DNA of 64,000 bases from JAPOXR01 sp964291445 (GTDB taxonomy: Bacteria; Pseudomonadota; Alphaproteobacteria; Rhodobacterales; Rhodobacteraceae): contig OZ219864.1 of NCBI GenBank assembly GCA_964291445.2, forward strand, positions 992,001 to 1,056,000, given 5' to 3'. This document shows positions 1 through 8,835 of this stretch, piece by piece. The notes beneath the pieces are model-generated. The model worked only from the letters and a program-made list of their open reading frames with translations, had not been told where the DNA came from and did no database searches. Both the position numbers and the translations under genes were made by a program. How positions within the stretch are numbered: the first letter of the stretch is position 1; the number at the start of each line of letters is the position of its first letter.

Positions 1-234
1 GGCCAGGATGCTGCCGCCGATCATCCAGGCCAGAACCGGGGCAATGACGAAATGCAGGCCGAAGAGGGGCGAGAAGGCGACGATGGTCCCCATGAACACC
101 CCTCGGGCAATCCGTTGCGGCGAATCGGGGATTCGCAGGACGCGGAGCCAACGGTACCGGCCCATCCGCAACCAGTTCAGGCGGCGGCCCGGGCGCAGGA
201 GCCTGCCGAATGTCTGCCAGCGCTGGCCGGTCAT
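1..234 (-). CDS. DUF2062 family membrane protein, N-terminal part only
   Basis: The first 78 codons of a gene that runs off the left edge. The reading frame begins with an ATG that overlaps the rsh stop codon (ATGA), a typical translational coupling. The visible protein is basic at the start and then has the DUF2062 pattern, a Gly-Val-Phe-Met-Gly stretch, a Phe-Ser-Pro-Leu-Phe-Gly-Leu-His segment and a hydrophobic helix (residues about 45-75). DUF2062 proteins are small inner-membrane proteins of unknown function. The overlap places it in one transcription unit with rsh. Family assignment rests on the conserved segment; the C-terminal half is outside the window. Confidence 0.75.
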   Translation of the reverse strand, partial: MTGQRWQTFGRLLRPGRRLNWLRMGRYRWLRVLRIPDSPQRIARGVFMGTIVAFSPLFGLHFVIAPVLAWMIGGSILA

Positions 235-2660
235 CGGGCCTTCAGGTCAGCTTTCAGCGAACTCACATTTTCGCTTCGAAACACGAACTTGACTTCGACA
301 TCGGACCGGATGGCCGACATGACCTCGTCCAGATGCGTGCAGTCGCGAACCTGGATCTCGAACAGGATCAGGTATTCCTTCTGCTCGCGATGGAGGAATT
401 CGATATCGGAAATATTGGAATGGTGCTCGCCAATCAGGTTGCAGATCCGGCCGAGAACCCCGGCCCGGTTGGCCAGTGATGCGGTGATTCCGGCCGGGTG
501 GATGGGAACGAACTTGCCGTCCTTCCAGTCGATATGTTCGACCAGCCTGCCGGCCATCCCGGTCCAGTCGATATTGTCGCATTCCGTCCGGTGGACCAGA
601 AGCTGGCCATCGCCCTCGCACACCCCCACGACCTCTTCCTTGGGCACCGGAAGGCAGCACGGGGCGATATGGGGCATGAGTCCATCCGGCAGCTTGACGA
701 AAAAGTTGACCGGGTCGGTGACCTCGGGGTCAACCGCGTGGAAGGGCTCGGGCAGGATTGCCTTGACCAAATCCTCGCCGGTCAGGCCGGTTGCGCCGCG
801 GCCGGACTCGCCTGCTGCCGTGCCGGTTTGCCGGTTGGGCACCGATGATCGCCCGGCCACCCCGCCCCGGTCCGGTTCATGGATTGCCCGTTCCCGTTCC
901 TCTGCCGAGCGACCGAGTTGCAGCAGCAGCTGCTCGACGTCGCCTCCCTCCTTCAGCACCTTGTCGGCGGCGATCTTCAGCACGCTGTCGCTGGCTTCCT
1001 CGCCATATTGCTTCAGCGCCTCCTGGGCAATCTTCAGCCCGATGGTCATGAGGTGCTGACGTTCGATGTCGCGCAATGCCCGCCGCAACTCCGCCTTGGC
1101 GCGCGATGTGGTCACCCATCCGAGCCATGCCGGTTTCGGAGAGGCATCCACCGCGGTCACGATCTGGACGGTGTCGCCATCCTGGAGCATGGTGTTCAGG
1201 GCGACCTTGCGGCCCCGGACCTTGGCCGCTACCGCCCGCTGGCCGATCTTGGAATGGACGGCGAAGGCAAAGTCGAGCGCCGTGGCCTTCTTGGGTAGCC
1301 GGATCAGGCGATTCCTCGGCGTGTAGCAGGCGATCGAGCTTTGCCGAAACGAGATCGCGCTCCTGAACCTGTTCTTGAACTCGGCATCGGGAATCTCGCC
1401 CTTCCCGGAATAAAGCGTCTCGTCGATCACCGTCTGCAGGGTGTTGCCCGACCCCGGCCGATTGTCCCGCAGCCGCATGCCATTGCGGTATGCCCAATGC
1501 GCGGCCTCGCCGAACTCGGCATGGAAATGCATCTCCCGGGTCCTGATCTGGATTTCCACCGAGTAATGTTCCGGCAATTCCAGCAACGCTTCATCCTGCA
1601 TCGCCTCCGTCGATCGCTGCAGCAATTCGCGCGGCACCTCGACCGCGGTGTGGATCGACTGGTAGCCGCTCTCTGCCTTGGGCACGCTGACATAATCCTT
1701 GAACCGACCCCGCACTGCCGGCCAAGACTGGTGAATGACGCCGAGCGCCCGGTAGACATCCTCGTCATTCTCGGTGACGATCCTGAACCCGAACACGTCG
1801 AACACCGAGTTCAGCCATTCCTTGATCGGCCTGACCCTTCCGCCGGAAAAATCGGCCGAGATGATCTGGTCCTTGTATTTGCGCCAGGTCGAGTAGGGGG
1901 CCTTCAGCCGACCGGTGACCTCGGCCTCGATCCTGGCTGCCTTCAGCTTCCGGCACAGCCGGCCATGGAAGAGCTGGGCGGTGATGACCTCATGGGATGG
2001 GTCACGCTTTGATCCGCGCAGCTGGACATACTGGCGCTTGATTTCCTTCATTTCGTCGGGCTGCAGGATCCCGAACGCCACGTCTTCAAGCTGCTGCTGG
2101 ATCTTCTGGAATCCGCACATCTCGGCCAGTGGCGCATAGAGTTCGATCGATTCCAGTGCCTTGAGGCGCTGCTTGCTCTGCGAATTGTCGGGCGGCGTCT
2201 TCAGGTTGTGAAGCCTGTCGGCGCATTTGACGATCGCCACCTGGTTGTATTTGCCGGCCGCATCGAGAATTCGCTTCAGTGTCTTGCCGCGGGCGATGTC
2301 ATTGAATTGCAGCCTGCCATTGCTCTGCTGGTAGCGGCCGCCCAGCTCGTCCCGGACCTTGGTCACGCCATTGACCATTGCCGCAACCGGTTTGCCGAAA
2401 TTGTCCTCGATTTCCTCGTAGGTGGTCGAGGTGTCTTCGACCGTGTCGTGCAACAGGCCAGCGGCTATGACAAGATCATCCTGACGGTGTTCGGCGAGGA
2501 TCCTGGCCACCGCCACCGGATGGGTGAAGAATTCGTCGCCGGTCAGGCGTTTCTGCCCGCTATGCCTGGTCCTGGAAAATTCGTAGGCCCGGCTGATCAG
2601 ATTCTCATCGGCGTCCCGGTGGTATCCCTTGACGATCCTGATCAGCTCTTCTGCAGTCAC
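231..2660 (-). CDS. rsh: Bifunctional (p)ppGpp synthetase/hydrolase, RelA/SpoT (Rsh)
   Basis: Makes and degrades the stringent-response alarmone (p)ppGpp from GTP/GDP and ATP in the cytoplasm. Full-length 809 aa with the usual order: HD hydrolase domain (residues about 30-180, metal-binding His71-Asp72 in HDTVEDT), RelA/SpoT synthetase domain (about 245-355, with DVFGFRIV and YQSIHT), TGS domain (about 455-515, starting IACYTPRNRLIRLPKKATAL) and a C-terminal ACT domain (about 720-800, GITASLANRAGVLGRICNLI). The intact HD motif argues for a hydrolase-competent enzyme, as expected for the single alphaproteobacterial Rsh. Start is GTG at 2660 with a purine-rich stretch upstream. It lies just downstream of rpoZ on the same strand, the normal alphaproteobacterial arrangement, and overlaps the DUF2062 gene. 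Confidence 0.97.
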   Translation of the reverse strand: MTAEELIRIVKGYHRDADENLISRAYEFSRTRHSGQKRLTGDEFFTHPVAVARILAEHRQDDLVIAAGLLHDTVEDTSTTYEEIEDNFGKPVAAMVNGVTKVRDELGGRYQQSNGRLQFNDIARGKTLKRILDAAGKYNQVAIVKCADRLHNLKTPPDNSQSKQRLKALESIELYAPLAEMCGFQKIQQQLEDVAFGILQPDEMKEIKRQYVQLRGSKRDPSHEVITAQLFHGRLCRKLKAARIEAEVTGRLKAPYSTWRKYKDQIISADFSGGRVRPIKEWLNSVFDVFGFRIVTENDEDVYRALGVIHQSWPAVRGRFKDYVSVPKAESGYQSIHTAVEVPRELLQRSTEAMQDEALLELPEHYSVEIQIRTREMHFHAEFGEAAHWAYRNGMRLRDNRPGSGNTLQTVIDETLYSGKGEIPDAEFKNRFRSAISFRQSSIACYTPRNRLIRLPKKATALDFAFAVHSKIGQRAVAAKVRGRKVALNTMLQDGDTVQIVTAVDASPKPAWLGWVTTSRAKAELRRALRDIERQHLMTIGLKIAQEALKQYGEEASDSVLKIAADKVLKEGGDVEQLLLQLGRSAEERERAIHEPDRGGVAGRSSVPNRQTGTAAGESGRGATGLTGEDLVKAILPEPFHAVDPEVTDPVNFFVKLPDGLMPHIAPCCLPVPKEEVVGVCEGDGQLLVHRTECDNIDWTGMAGRLVEHIDWKDGKFVPIHPAGITASLANRAGVLGRICNLIGEHHSNISDIEFLHREQKEYLILFEIQVRDCTHLDEVMSAIRSDVEVKFVFRSENVSSLKADLKAR

Positions 2661-2692
2661 GAATATCCCTGCCGTCCGAGACGGCTGAATAA

Positions 2693-3088
2693 TCAGCCGC
2701 CCGCCTGTCCTCGGCTCTGTTCAATCAACCGACGGAATTCTTCCTCTTCCGTCTTGCCGGCCACCGGTTCGGTGTCGCTGAAAATCCCGACCTGTTTTCC
2801 GGTAGCAGGAGACACCAATGCCGACGGAATCAGCATCTGGTCGTGTTCCGGCTCATCGACTTCGTTCATCTGCTGCAGATTCGAAATCGTGCGCTCCCGC
2901 AGATCGTCGGCCAACTGCGTTTCCTCGGCAATTTCCCGCAATGCGACAACCGGGTTCTTGTCGTTGTCCCGGCTCACGGTCAGGAGGTCGCCGGAGGAGA
3001 TCTCCCGCGCCCTGAAAGCCGCCAGCATGACCAGGTCGAACCGGTTGGGAACCTTGTCGATACAATCTTCCGTGGTAACCCGTGCCAT
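2693..3088 (-). CDS. rpoZ: DNA-directed RNA polymerase omega subunit
   Basis: Omega subunit that promotes assembly of RNA polymerase by holding beta-prime. 131 aa; the N-terminal 60 residues carry the family signature (MARVTTEDCIDKVPNRFDLV, then AAFRAREISSG and NPVVALREIAE), and the remainder is an acidic extension longer than in E. coli, common in Alphaproteobacteria. An SD-like GGAG stands seven bases before the ATG. It ends 32 bases before the rsh start, so both are probably co-transcribed; omega is also part of the ppGpp binding site on RNA polymerase in proteobacteria, which gives the pairing functional sense. Confidence 0.96.
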   Translation of the reverse strand: MARVTTEDCIDKVPNRFDLVMLAAFRAREISSGDLLTVSRDNDKNPVVALREIAEETQLADDLRERTISNLQQMNEVDEPEHDQMLIPSALVSPATGKQVGIFSDTEPVAGKTEEEEFRRLIEQSRGQAGG

Positions 3089-3286
3089 CTGTGACTCCGA
3101 TGAAGGAAAGCAGGGACATCACATAGGAACCCGCCGTGCGGATTACAAGCGAAATCAGGACGCGGCAGCGGCCAGGATGGCGGGGCGACGACCGGCAAGC
3201 GGCTGGCGCCATGCCGCCGGCATGGCAGGCGCCGCGGTGGCCGGGGCAACTTGCACCGGGGCGAGGCTCATTGTAGGCGCGAGCAG

Positions 3287-3302
3287 GACCTGCCGGCAGG
3301 TC
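3287..3302. repeat. Perfect 16-bp palindrome upstream of the sialidase-like gene
   Basis: GACCTGCCGGCAGGTC reads the same on both strands. It lies about 20 bases before the TTG chosen as start of the next gene, in otherwise unremarkable intergenic DNA. Its position suits an operator for a dimeric regulator, but GC-rich palindromes also arise by chance in such DNA; no regulator gene is adjacent. Confidence 0.4.
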
Positions 3303-3322
3303 GGGCGCGCGGGAGCGAAGCA

Positions 3323-4510
3323 TTGACGCAGGAGACGAGGCATTGGCTGATGCCGGCAATCGGCTGCCTGCTGGCGCTGGTTCCGGCGCTGGTGCATGCG
3401 ATTGACCTCCTTGCCCCCGCCCCGGCCGCCGGATTCGTCGCCGGCAGGGCGCCGGTGGCAAATGGCGTCACGCAGGGCGATGCCGGCATGCGGTACCACG
3501 AACAATTGCTGGACCGGGCCGGTCAGGACTCGGTTCACGCCGCCACGCTGGCGAATCTTCCCGGCGGCGATGTCGGGGCGTGGTGGTATGGCGGCAGCAG
3601 GGAGGGCGGAAAAGACGTCAATATCTGGTTTGCGCGGCTGGACCAGGACACCGGGCGATTCTCGCCGGCGGTCAGCGTGATGTCCCGGGAATTGCTGGCC
3701 GCCCAGACCGGCCGGCACATCAGGAAGCTGGGCAATCCGGCGGCAGTACTCGACGACGATGGGCGGGTCTGGCTTTTCTTCGTCAGCGTGTCGATCGGCG
3801 GATGGGCCGGCAGTGCTGTGAACGTCATGATCTCGGAGGATGGTGCCGAGACCTGGTCGCCGGCACGCCGGCTGGTCACGAGCCCGTTCTTCAACATCAG
3901 CACGCTGGTCAGAACCTCCCCGGTGCTGTTGCAGGATGGCGGGTTGGCGGTTCCGGCCTACCACGAATTCATTGGCAAGTTCGCCGAGATCCTCTTTGTC
4001 GGGCCGGATGGCAGGGTGCGTGACAAGAAGAGGCTGACCTGGGGCAGAAATGCCCTTCAGCCGGCATTGGTGCCAATATCGGCGAGCGACGCCGCCATCG
4101 TCATGCGTTATGCCGGGGAGGCGCCGATGAAAATGCTCCGGACAGCGACTTCCGATGCCGGCCGGACCTTCGAGCGGGCATGGAGATCGGCCCTGCCCAA
4201 TGTCGACAACTCGGTTGCCGGCAACCCGCTCCCCGGCGGGGAGGGATTCTGGGTCGTCTACAACAATTCGGAGACTGGCCGCGATGTGCTGTCAATCGCC
4301 GCCGCCAGCGACATCGGCGGGGACCTGGTCTGGCTGCATGACCTGGAGCCGCGGGAAGGCGCCGGCAGGTTCTCCTACCCGTCGGTGCTCACCGATTCCC
4401 TGGGGCAGCACCATGTTGCCTGGACCCATGATCGCGATCACATCAAGCATGCCATGTTCAACGATTCGTGGCTTCTCGACAAGGCCCGAACGCTTTTCAC
4501 TGCCCGTTAG
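3323..4510 (+). CDS. Exported sialidase-fold (BNR/Asp-box) protein
   Basis: Predicted six-bladed beta-propeller of the sialidase/BNR class. From the TTG start (GGGAG seven bases upstream) the protein is 395 aa; ATG at 3350 is the alternative. A hydrophobic stretch (IGCLLALVPALVHA) at the N-terminus looks like a signal peptide, so the protein is probably periplasmic. Imperfect Asp boxes are visible (VMISEDGAETWS and TSDAGRTF), and Phe-Val-Ser-Val / Trp-Leu-Phe-Phe blade strands repeat. Similar proteins are annotated as exo-alpha-sialidase or neuraminidase-like, but the catalytic Arg triad cannot be verified by eye, so the substrate is unknown. It is followed by two membrane proteins on the same strand. 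Confidence 0.75.
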   Translation: MTQETRHWLMPAIGCLLALVPALVHAIDLLAPAPAAGFVAGRAPVANGVTQGDAGMRYHEQLLDRAGQDSVHAATLANLPGGDVGAWWYGGSREGGKDVNIWFARLDQDTGRFSPAVSVMSRELLAAQTGRHIRKLGNPAAVLDDDGRVWLFFVSVSIGGWAGSAVNVMISEDGAETWSPARRLVTSPFFNISTLVRTSPVLLQDGGLAVPAYHEFIGKFAEILFVGPDGRVRDKKRLTWGRNALQPALVPISASDAAIVMRYAGEAPMKMLRTATSDAGRTFERAWRSALPNVDNSVAGNPLPGGEGFWVVYNNSETGRDVLSIAAASDIGGDLVWLHDLEPREGAGRFSYPSVLTDSLGQHHVAWTHDRDHIKHAMFNDSWLLDKARTLFTAR

Positions 4511-4705
4511 CCGCAGACCGGGAGGCACATGTCATGACAGTCATGCCACGGATGGGCCTCCCCGGTGCCGCCGCCCGGGGTTCGGGCGGGGAGATGGCAG
4601 GCGCACCACCCGGATGCCGCCCGCCATTGGGTCATGGCGTGCCGGCGACGGGTGAGGATGCCGTCCGCTGCAAACCGTTTGATGCCGGCGTCGTGACCGG
4701 AGTAT

Positions 4706-5311
4706 GTGAGCGACATGTATTCTGATGTCACCTGGCTGGCGGTGCTGTTTGCACTGGGCTTCCTGTTGGCCGGACGGCTTCGTTCCAGGCTTGCCGCCAG
4801 GGCAGTGGCAGGAATGCTGGCGGCTTTGCTGCCGTTTTTTCTTCCGGCTGGCGATTTGACCGTGCTGGAGCGGCTGAAGGGGTTGCTCTACGAGCCGAGC
4901 ATCGGCCTCGTGATCTGCTGCCTCATGCCGGTTGCCCGGGCAGTTCCGGGACTGACCGCGGCAAGTCCGCCGCCGGCCGGCGAGTTCCGGTTCCTGGCGC
5001 TGGTACTCGGCACCGGAATTGCACTCTACCCCATGGCGCTGGGGCTGGGTTATCTTGACCCCTATGCGCTGGGCTACCAGCCCTGGTTTGCACTGGCCGT
5101 ATCCATCATCGCCGCCCTTGCCTGGTGGCGCCGGGAATACGTCGCGGTTGCGGCCTGGCTGACGGCGGCGGTGTGCCTGCACGCGGTTCATGCCGGCGAA
5201 AGCAGCAACGTGTTCGACTACGTGCTGGACCCGATTGTCGTCACGGTGGCACTGGTCCGGGTCATTCGCCACCTGTTCGCCCAACTGGCAGGCAACCATG
5301 CAACCGGCTGA
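4706..5311 (+). CDS. Polytopic membrane protein, unknown function
   Basis: 201 aa with about five or six hydrophobic helices, for example WLAVLFALGFLLAG, AVAGMLAALLPFFLPAG, FLALVLGTGIALYPMALGLG and a Trp-rich segment ending AALAWWRREYVAVAAWLTAA. No family motif that I recognise. GTG at 4706 lies four to five bases after GGAG; ATG at 4715 is the other possible start. The stop codon overlaps the start of the next membrane protein by 14 bases, so the two are probably translated together and may form one complex. Transcription probably continues from the sialidase-like gene. Confidence 0.75.
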   Translation: MSDMYSDVTWLAVLFALGFLLAGRLRSRLAARAVAGMLAALLPFFLPAGDLTVLERLKGLLYEPSIGLVICCLMPVARAVPGLTAASPPPAGEFRFLALVLGTGIALYPMALGLGYLDPYALGYQPWFALAVSIIAALAWWRREYVAVAAWLTAAVCLHAVHAGESSNVFDYVLDPIVVTVALVRVIRHLFAQLAGNHATG

Positions 5312-5990
5312 ACGACTGGTGCTGATCAATGGCGGCGCCCTTTTCGTGCTGGGGGTCGTCATGGCCCTGTTCAACCCGGAGTATTTCCATGAAACCTATT
5401 CCGCCGAAGATGGCGTGATGGAATGGCTCACGGTCATGACGCTGGCAACGGTTGCCGTCCTGACTGCCGGGCGCCTGTACCGGGGATACCGCGAATTCGG
5501 CTGGGTGCAGCGCCTGGTGCTGGCGCTGCTGGCCTTGCTGGCAGTGTTCGGCGCCGGCGAGGAGCTGTCCTGGGGCCAGCGCCTGTTCGGCGTCAACTCC
5601 TCCGATTTCTTCCTTGATCACAACATCCAGGGGGAAACCAACCTGCACAATCTGGAGGTTGCCGGTGTCAACCTGAACAAGTTGCTGTTCGCAAAAGGAT
5701 TCCTGCTCTTCTTCATCCTCTATCTCGCGGTGTTGACACCGCTCTATCATCGCTCGGACCGCATCCGGGCGCTGGCCGACAGCTGTGGGGTGCCAATCCC
5801 GAAGACGTACCAGATCGCCGGATATGTCATGGTGATCCTGTCAGTCGAGGGGCTGCTGAACCTCGTTCCCGGGGACGTGCCAAGACGGGGTGAACTGACC
5901 GAATTTGCCATCCCGGTGCTTGCTGCTCTCAACATCATCTACCCACTCAACCAGGTGGTGTTCGAAACGGGCGGTGAAGATGGCCGGTGA
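5298..5990 (+). CDS. Membrane protein with conserved EELSWGQR...QGETNLHN motif
   Basis: 230 aa, about six helices. Its central part holds a polar conserved-looking block, GAGEELSWGQRLFG followed by DHNIQGETNLHNL, between helices; this pattern recurs in a family of uncharacterised bacterial membrane proteins and is the best handle for a search. The ATG at 5298 is chosen because it lies inside the end of the preceding membrane-protein gene (14-base overlap), and its own stop overlaps rnhA by 11 bases. No catalytic assignment is possible; clustered acidic residues and His on one face could bind metal or substrate, which is inference only. Confidence 0.75.
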   Translation: MQPAERLVLINGGALFVLGVVMALFNPEYFHETYSAEDGVMEWLTVMTLATVAVLTAGRLYRGYREFGWVQRLVLALLALLAVFGAGEELSWGQRLFGVNSSDFFLDHNIQGETNLHNLEVAGVNLNKLLFAKGFLLFFILYLAVLTPLYHRSDRIRALADSCGVPIPKTYQIAGYVMVILSVEGLLNLVPGDVPRRGELTEFAIPVLAALNIIYPLNQVVFETGGEDGR

Positions 5991-6471
5991 TACCGACCCG
6001 CAGCTGGAGCTGGTGGCCTATACCGATGGCGCATGTTCCGGTAATCCCGGCCCGGGAGGCTGGGGCGTGGTGCTGCAGGCCTTCCGCCAGGACCGGTTGA
6101 TCCGGGAGAAGGAGCTTTGTGGCGGCGAGGCGAGGACAACCAACAACCGCATGGAGTTGCTGGCGGCGATTTCGGCGCTGGAGGCGCTGAACTCACGGTC
6201 ACGCATCAGGCTGGTGACCGACAGCAGATACCTGGTTGACGGGATCGGCAATTGGATCGGCAACTGGAAGGCACGGGGCTGGAAGACCGCGGGCGGCGGA
6301 AAGGTGAAGAATGTCGATTTGTGGGCGCGGCTGGACGCGGTACGCCAGGAGCATGATGTTGCCTGGGAATGGGTCAAGGGTCATGCCGACAACCCCGGAA
6401 ACGAACGAGCCGACGCCCTGGCCAACCGCGGGATGCAGGAAGTCTGCGCCGCTGCCTGCCAGAACGGGTAG
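5980..6471 (+). CDS. rnhA: Ribonuclease HI
   Basis: Cleaves the RNA strand of RNA-DNA hybrids (R-loops, lagging-strand primers). 163 aa, the usual length. All four metal-binding acidic residues are visible in their contexts: Asp in YTDGACSGNPGPGGWG, Glu in NNRMELLAAI, Asp in LVTDSRYLVDGI, and Asp in NERADALAN; the catalytic-loop His is in VKGHADNPGN. ATG at 5980 is the start, 11 bases inside the upstream membrane-protein gene, so it is translationally coupled to it. Converges with def. Confidence 0.96.
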   Translation: MAGDTDPQLELVAYTDGACSGNPGPGGWGVVLQAFRQDRLIREKELCGGEARTTNNRMELLAAISALEALNSRSRIRLVTDSRYLVDGIGNWIGNWKARGWKTAGGGKVKNVDLWARLDAVRQEHDVAWEWVKGHADNPGNERADALANRGMQEVCAAACQNG

Positions 6472-6606
6472 CGGCAAGCATCAATCCCCGTATGTGGACG
6501 CCCCGACACTGCCGGTTATTCCCCATTGCAGCCGGGGAGCAGGACACGCCTCACCCCCAATGGTCGACGGCACCCGGTCAGACCTGTCTGGCGCCGCCCG
6601 AGATGT

Positions 6607-7125
6607 TCACGCCCTGGATGCGTTCTTCCTGGCCTTGGCAAGCCGGCGCTTGATCATCTGGCGCTTGACCAGGGACAGGTGGTCGATGAACAGCTTTCCG
6701 TCCAGGTGATCGATTTCATGCTGGATGCATCGTGCGTGCAGATCGGCATATTCCGCCTCGACCCGCCTCCCCTGCAAATCCTGGTAGCCGACCACGATCC
6801 GCTCCGGCCTGACCACATCTGCATATTGCCCCGGAATCGACAGGCAGCCTTCCTCGTGCTTGGCGAGATCGTCGGATTCCCAGACCAGTTCCGGGTTGAG
6901 CAAAACCAGCGGGTCAGGCTCATCTTCCTTCGGCGCGCAGTCCATGACGAATATCCGCAGCATGACACCCACCTGCGGGCCGGCAAGTCCGATCCCCGGC
7001 GCATCATACATCGTCTCCAGCATGTCCTTGGCCAGGGCACCGATCTCGCCCGTGACCTTGGTGATTGGCCGTGCCGTCTTGCGCAATCCCGGATCGGGAT
7101 AGATCAGTATTCGTTTCCTGGCCAT
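6607..7125 (-). CDS. def: Peptide deformylase
   Basis: Removes the N-formyl group from nascent proteins. 172 aa with the three deformylase motifs: GIGLAGPQVG (motif I; Gly-Pro where many have Ala-Ala/Ala-Pro), EEGCLSIPG (motif II, metal-ligand Cys) and QHEIDHLDGKLF (motif III, HExxH metal site). Start is ATG at 7125, giving MARKRILIYPDPGLRKTARP, the normal N-terminus. The open frame extends upstream to 7353, but that part lacks family similarity. fmt, the usual neighbour, is absent; def stands alone, divergent from the PatB-like gene. Confidence 0.96.
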   Translation of the reverse strand: MARKRILIYPDPGLRKTARPITKVTGEIGALAKDMLETMYDAPGIGLAGPQVGVMLRIFVMDCAPKEDEPDPLVLLNPELVWESDDLAKHEEGCLSIPGQYADVVRPERIVVGYQDLQGRRVEAEYADLHARCIQHEIDHLDGKLFIDHLSLVKRQMIKRRLAKARKNASRA

Positions 7126-7392
7126 CGCTCGAATCTGGTCATGCCGGTCGGAGTCCTTGCTGCCAGCGCAGGTCGATAGCGCCAGCGGAAGCCCTTGTAC
7201 CAATTTCCGCTCATCCTGCCAGCAGGCTTTCGTCGCTCCCCTGCAGGCCACCGCCGCCAACGATGCCGAGACCCTGGATTGATCCTGCAAGGGCCCGGGC
7301 CTTGCCTCACCCCCGGTGTCGGGGGCGAGTCTTGACTTGAACTTGCCTGGCAAATCGTTTCAGTCATGCAGCAATCAGGCGAGACGAGGCAC

Positions 7393-8562
7393 ATGAATTT
7401 CGACGAGATCATCGAGCGGCGAGGCACGCATTGCATGAAATGGGACATGATGGAGTCCCTCTACGGCGTTCCGACCGATGACGGAATCGCCATGTGGGTC
7501 GCCGACATGGATTTCCGCCCGCCAGAGGTGGCGAGGCAGGCGCTGCAGCGCCTGCTCGATCATGGAATATTCGGATATTACGGCGATGACCGCGCCTACC
7601 GGGAGGCCATCGCATGGTGGATGACGCATCGCCATGGCTGGAAGGTGGAGCCGGAATGGATCTTCACCACCCACGGCCTGGTCAACGGGACGGCGATGTG
7701 CATCGACGCCTTTTCCCGGCCCGGTGACAATGTTGTCCTGTTCACGCCGGTCTACCATGCATTTGCCCGGATCATCCGGGCGGCCGGGCGCGGCATCACC
7801 GAATGCCAACTCGAGCAGATCGGCGGCCGATACCGGTTCGACTTCGACAGCTATTCCCGGCTCATGACCGGCAGCGAGAAGATTGCCATCCTGTGTTCGC
7901 CACATAACCCCGGCGGCACGGTCTGGAGCTCCGCCGAGCTGCGCCAGTTTGCCGAGTTCTGCCGCAGCCATGATCTCATCCTGGTCGCCGACGAGATTCA
8001 CCATGATCTGCTGATGCCCGGCTCGCAACACACGGTCATGCACCTGGCGGACCCGGCAATCGAGGATCGCCTGGTCATGATGACGGCGACCACCAAGACC
8101 TTCAACCTTGCCGGCGCCCATGCCGGCAACGTCATCATTCCCGACCCGGCGCTACGCGACCGGTTTGCCGGCCGCATGGCCGGGCTTGGCATGTCGCCAA
8201 ACAGCTTCGGGCTGTTCCTGGCCGAGGCCGTCTATTCGCCGGAAGGCGCGGAATGGGTGGACCAGGCAATGGACTACATCCACAAGAACAGCCTGCTCTT
8301 CGATAGGGTGGTTGGCGGGATTGACGGAGCCCGCTCCATGAAGCTCGATGCAACCTATCTTGCCTGGGTCGACTTCAGGGGAACCGGGCTTACCGAACGG
8401 GAGGTCAGCGACCGAATCGAGAAGCAGGCGCGAATTGCCGTGAACCACGGCCCGACCTTCGGCGCTGGCGGCGCCGGACATTGCCGATTCAACCTCGCAA
8501 CTCCCCGGCCATTGCTGGAAACGGCCCTTGAACGCCTGCAAGACGCCTTCGCCACCGGTTGA
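7393..8562 (+). CDS. patB: PLP-dependent cystathionine beta-lyase-like aminotransferase (PatB/MalY type)
   Basis: 389 aa fold-type I PLP enzyme. The N-terminus (RRGTHCMKWDMMESLYGVP then AMWVADMDF) and the GYYGDDRAYREAI block are characteristic of the PatB/MalY C-S lyase group rather than ordinary transaminases. The PLP-binding Lys is in TATTKTFNLAGAHAG; the PLP-contacting Asp is in LVADEIHHDLL and the Asn in CSPHNPGGTVW. Expected reaction: cleavage of cystathionine or cysteine conjugates to thiol, pyruvate and ammonia. ATG at 7393 follows a GAGG sequence. Monocistronic, separated from def by a 267-base divergent intergenic region. Confidence 0.9.
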   Translation: MNFDEIIERRGTHCMKWDMMESLYGVPTDDGIAMWVADMDFRPPEVARQALQRLLDHGIFGYYGDDRAYREAIAWWMTHRHGWKVEPEWIFTTHGLVNGTAMCIDAFSRPGDNVVLFTPVYHAFARIIRAAGRGITECQLEQIGGRYRFDFDSYSRLMTGSEKIAILCSPHNPGGTVWSSAELRQFAEFCRSHDLILVADEIHHDLLMPGSQHTVMHLADPAIEDRLVMMTATTKTFNLAGAHAGNVIIPDPALRDRFAGRMAGLGMSPNSFGLFLAEAVYSPEGAEWVDQAMDYIHKNSLLFDRVVGGIDGARSMKLDATYLAWVDFRGTGLTEREVSDRIEKQARIAVNHGPTFGAGGAGHCRFNLATPRPLLETALERLQDAFATG

Positions 8563-8711
8563 CGAGTCCAGTCGTGGTGCCAAGGGCTGCATTCGAGATC
8601 ACCACCACGCTCATTCCTGCGCAGCTGTCAAAACATTTGTCGAGCAGGGAGGATGCACGACAATTCCGTGCCTGGGCTTGCGGAGCATTGCGGGGGTATG
8701 CAAAATTTGGT

Positions 8712-8740
8712 TTGACACGAGACCGGTCAACCCCTAGACG
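8712..8740 (+). promoter_or_regulatory. Candidate sigma-70 promoter for the DUF3800 gene
   Basis: TTGACA (8712-8717) and TAGACG (8735-8740) are separated by 17 bases, about 95 bases before the DUF3800 ATG. The -35 is a consensus match, the -10 only partial. Prediction by eye. Confidence 0.35.
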
Positions 8741-8835
8741 CTGGGTCCGGTCGGGAGGGCTGTGGTGTTCACGGTTCGCTGGAGGCAGGTTCTCCACCCG
8801 GCTGTTTTCAATTGCAGGGCGACCCTTCCCAGGCA

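Noticed and set aside
52..1059. 335-residue plus-strand frame at the left edge
   Set aside because: Lies antisense to the ACT/TGS region of rsh and has no family signature.
4468..4725. 85-residue frame between the sialidase-like gene and the membrane protein
   Set aside because: Overlaps both neighbours, lacks a ribosome binding site and has Pro/Gly/Arg-rich composition without motif.
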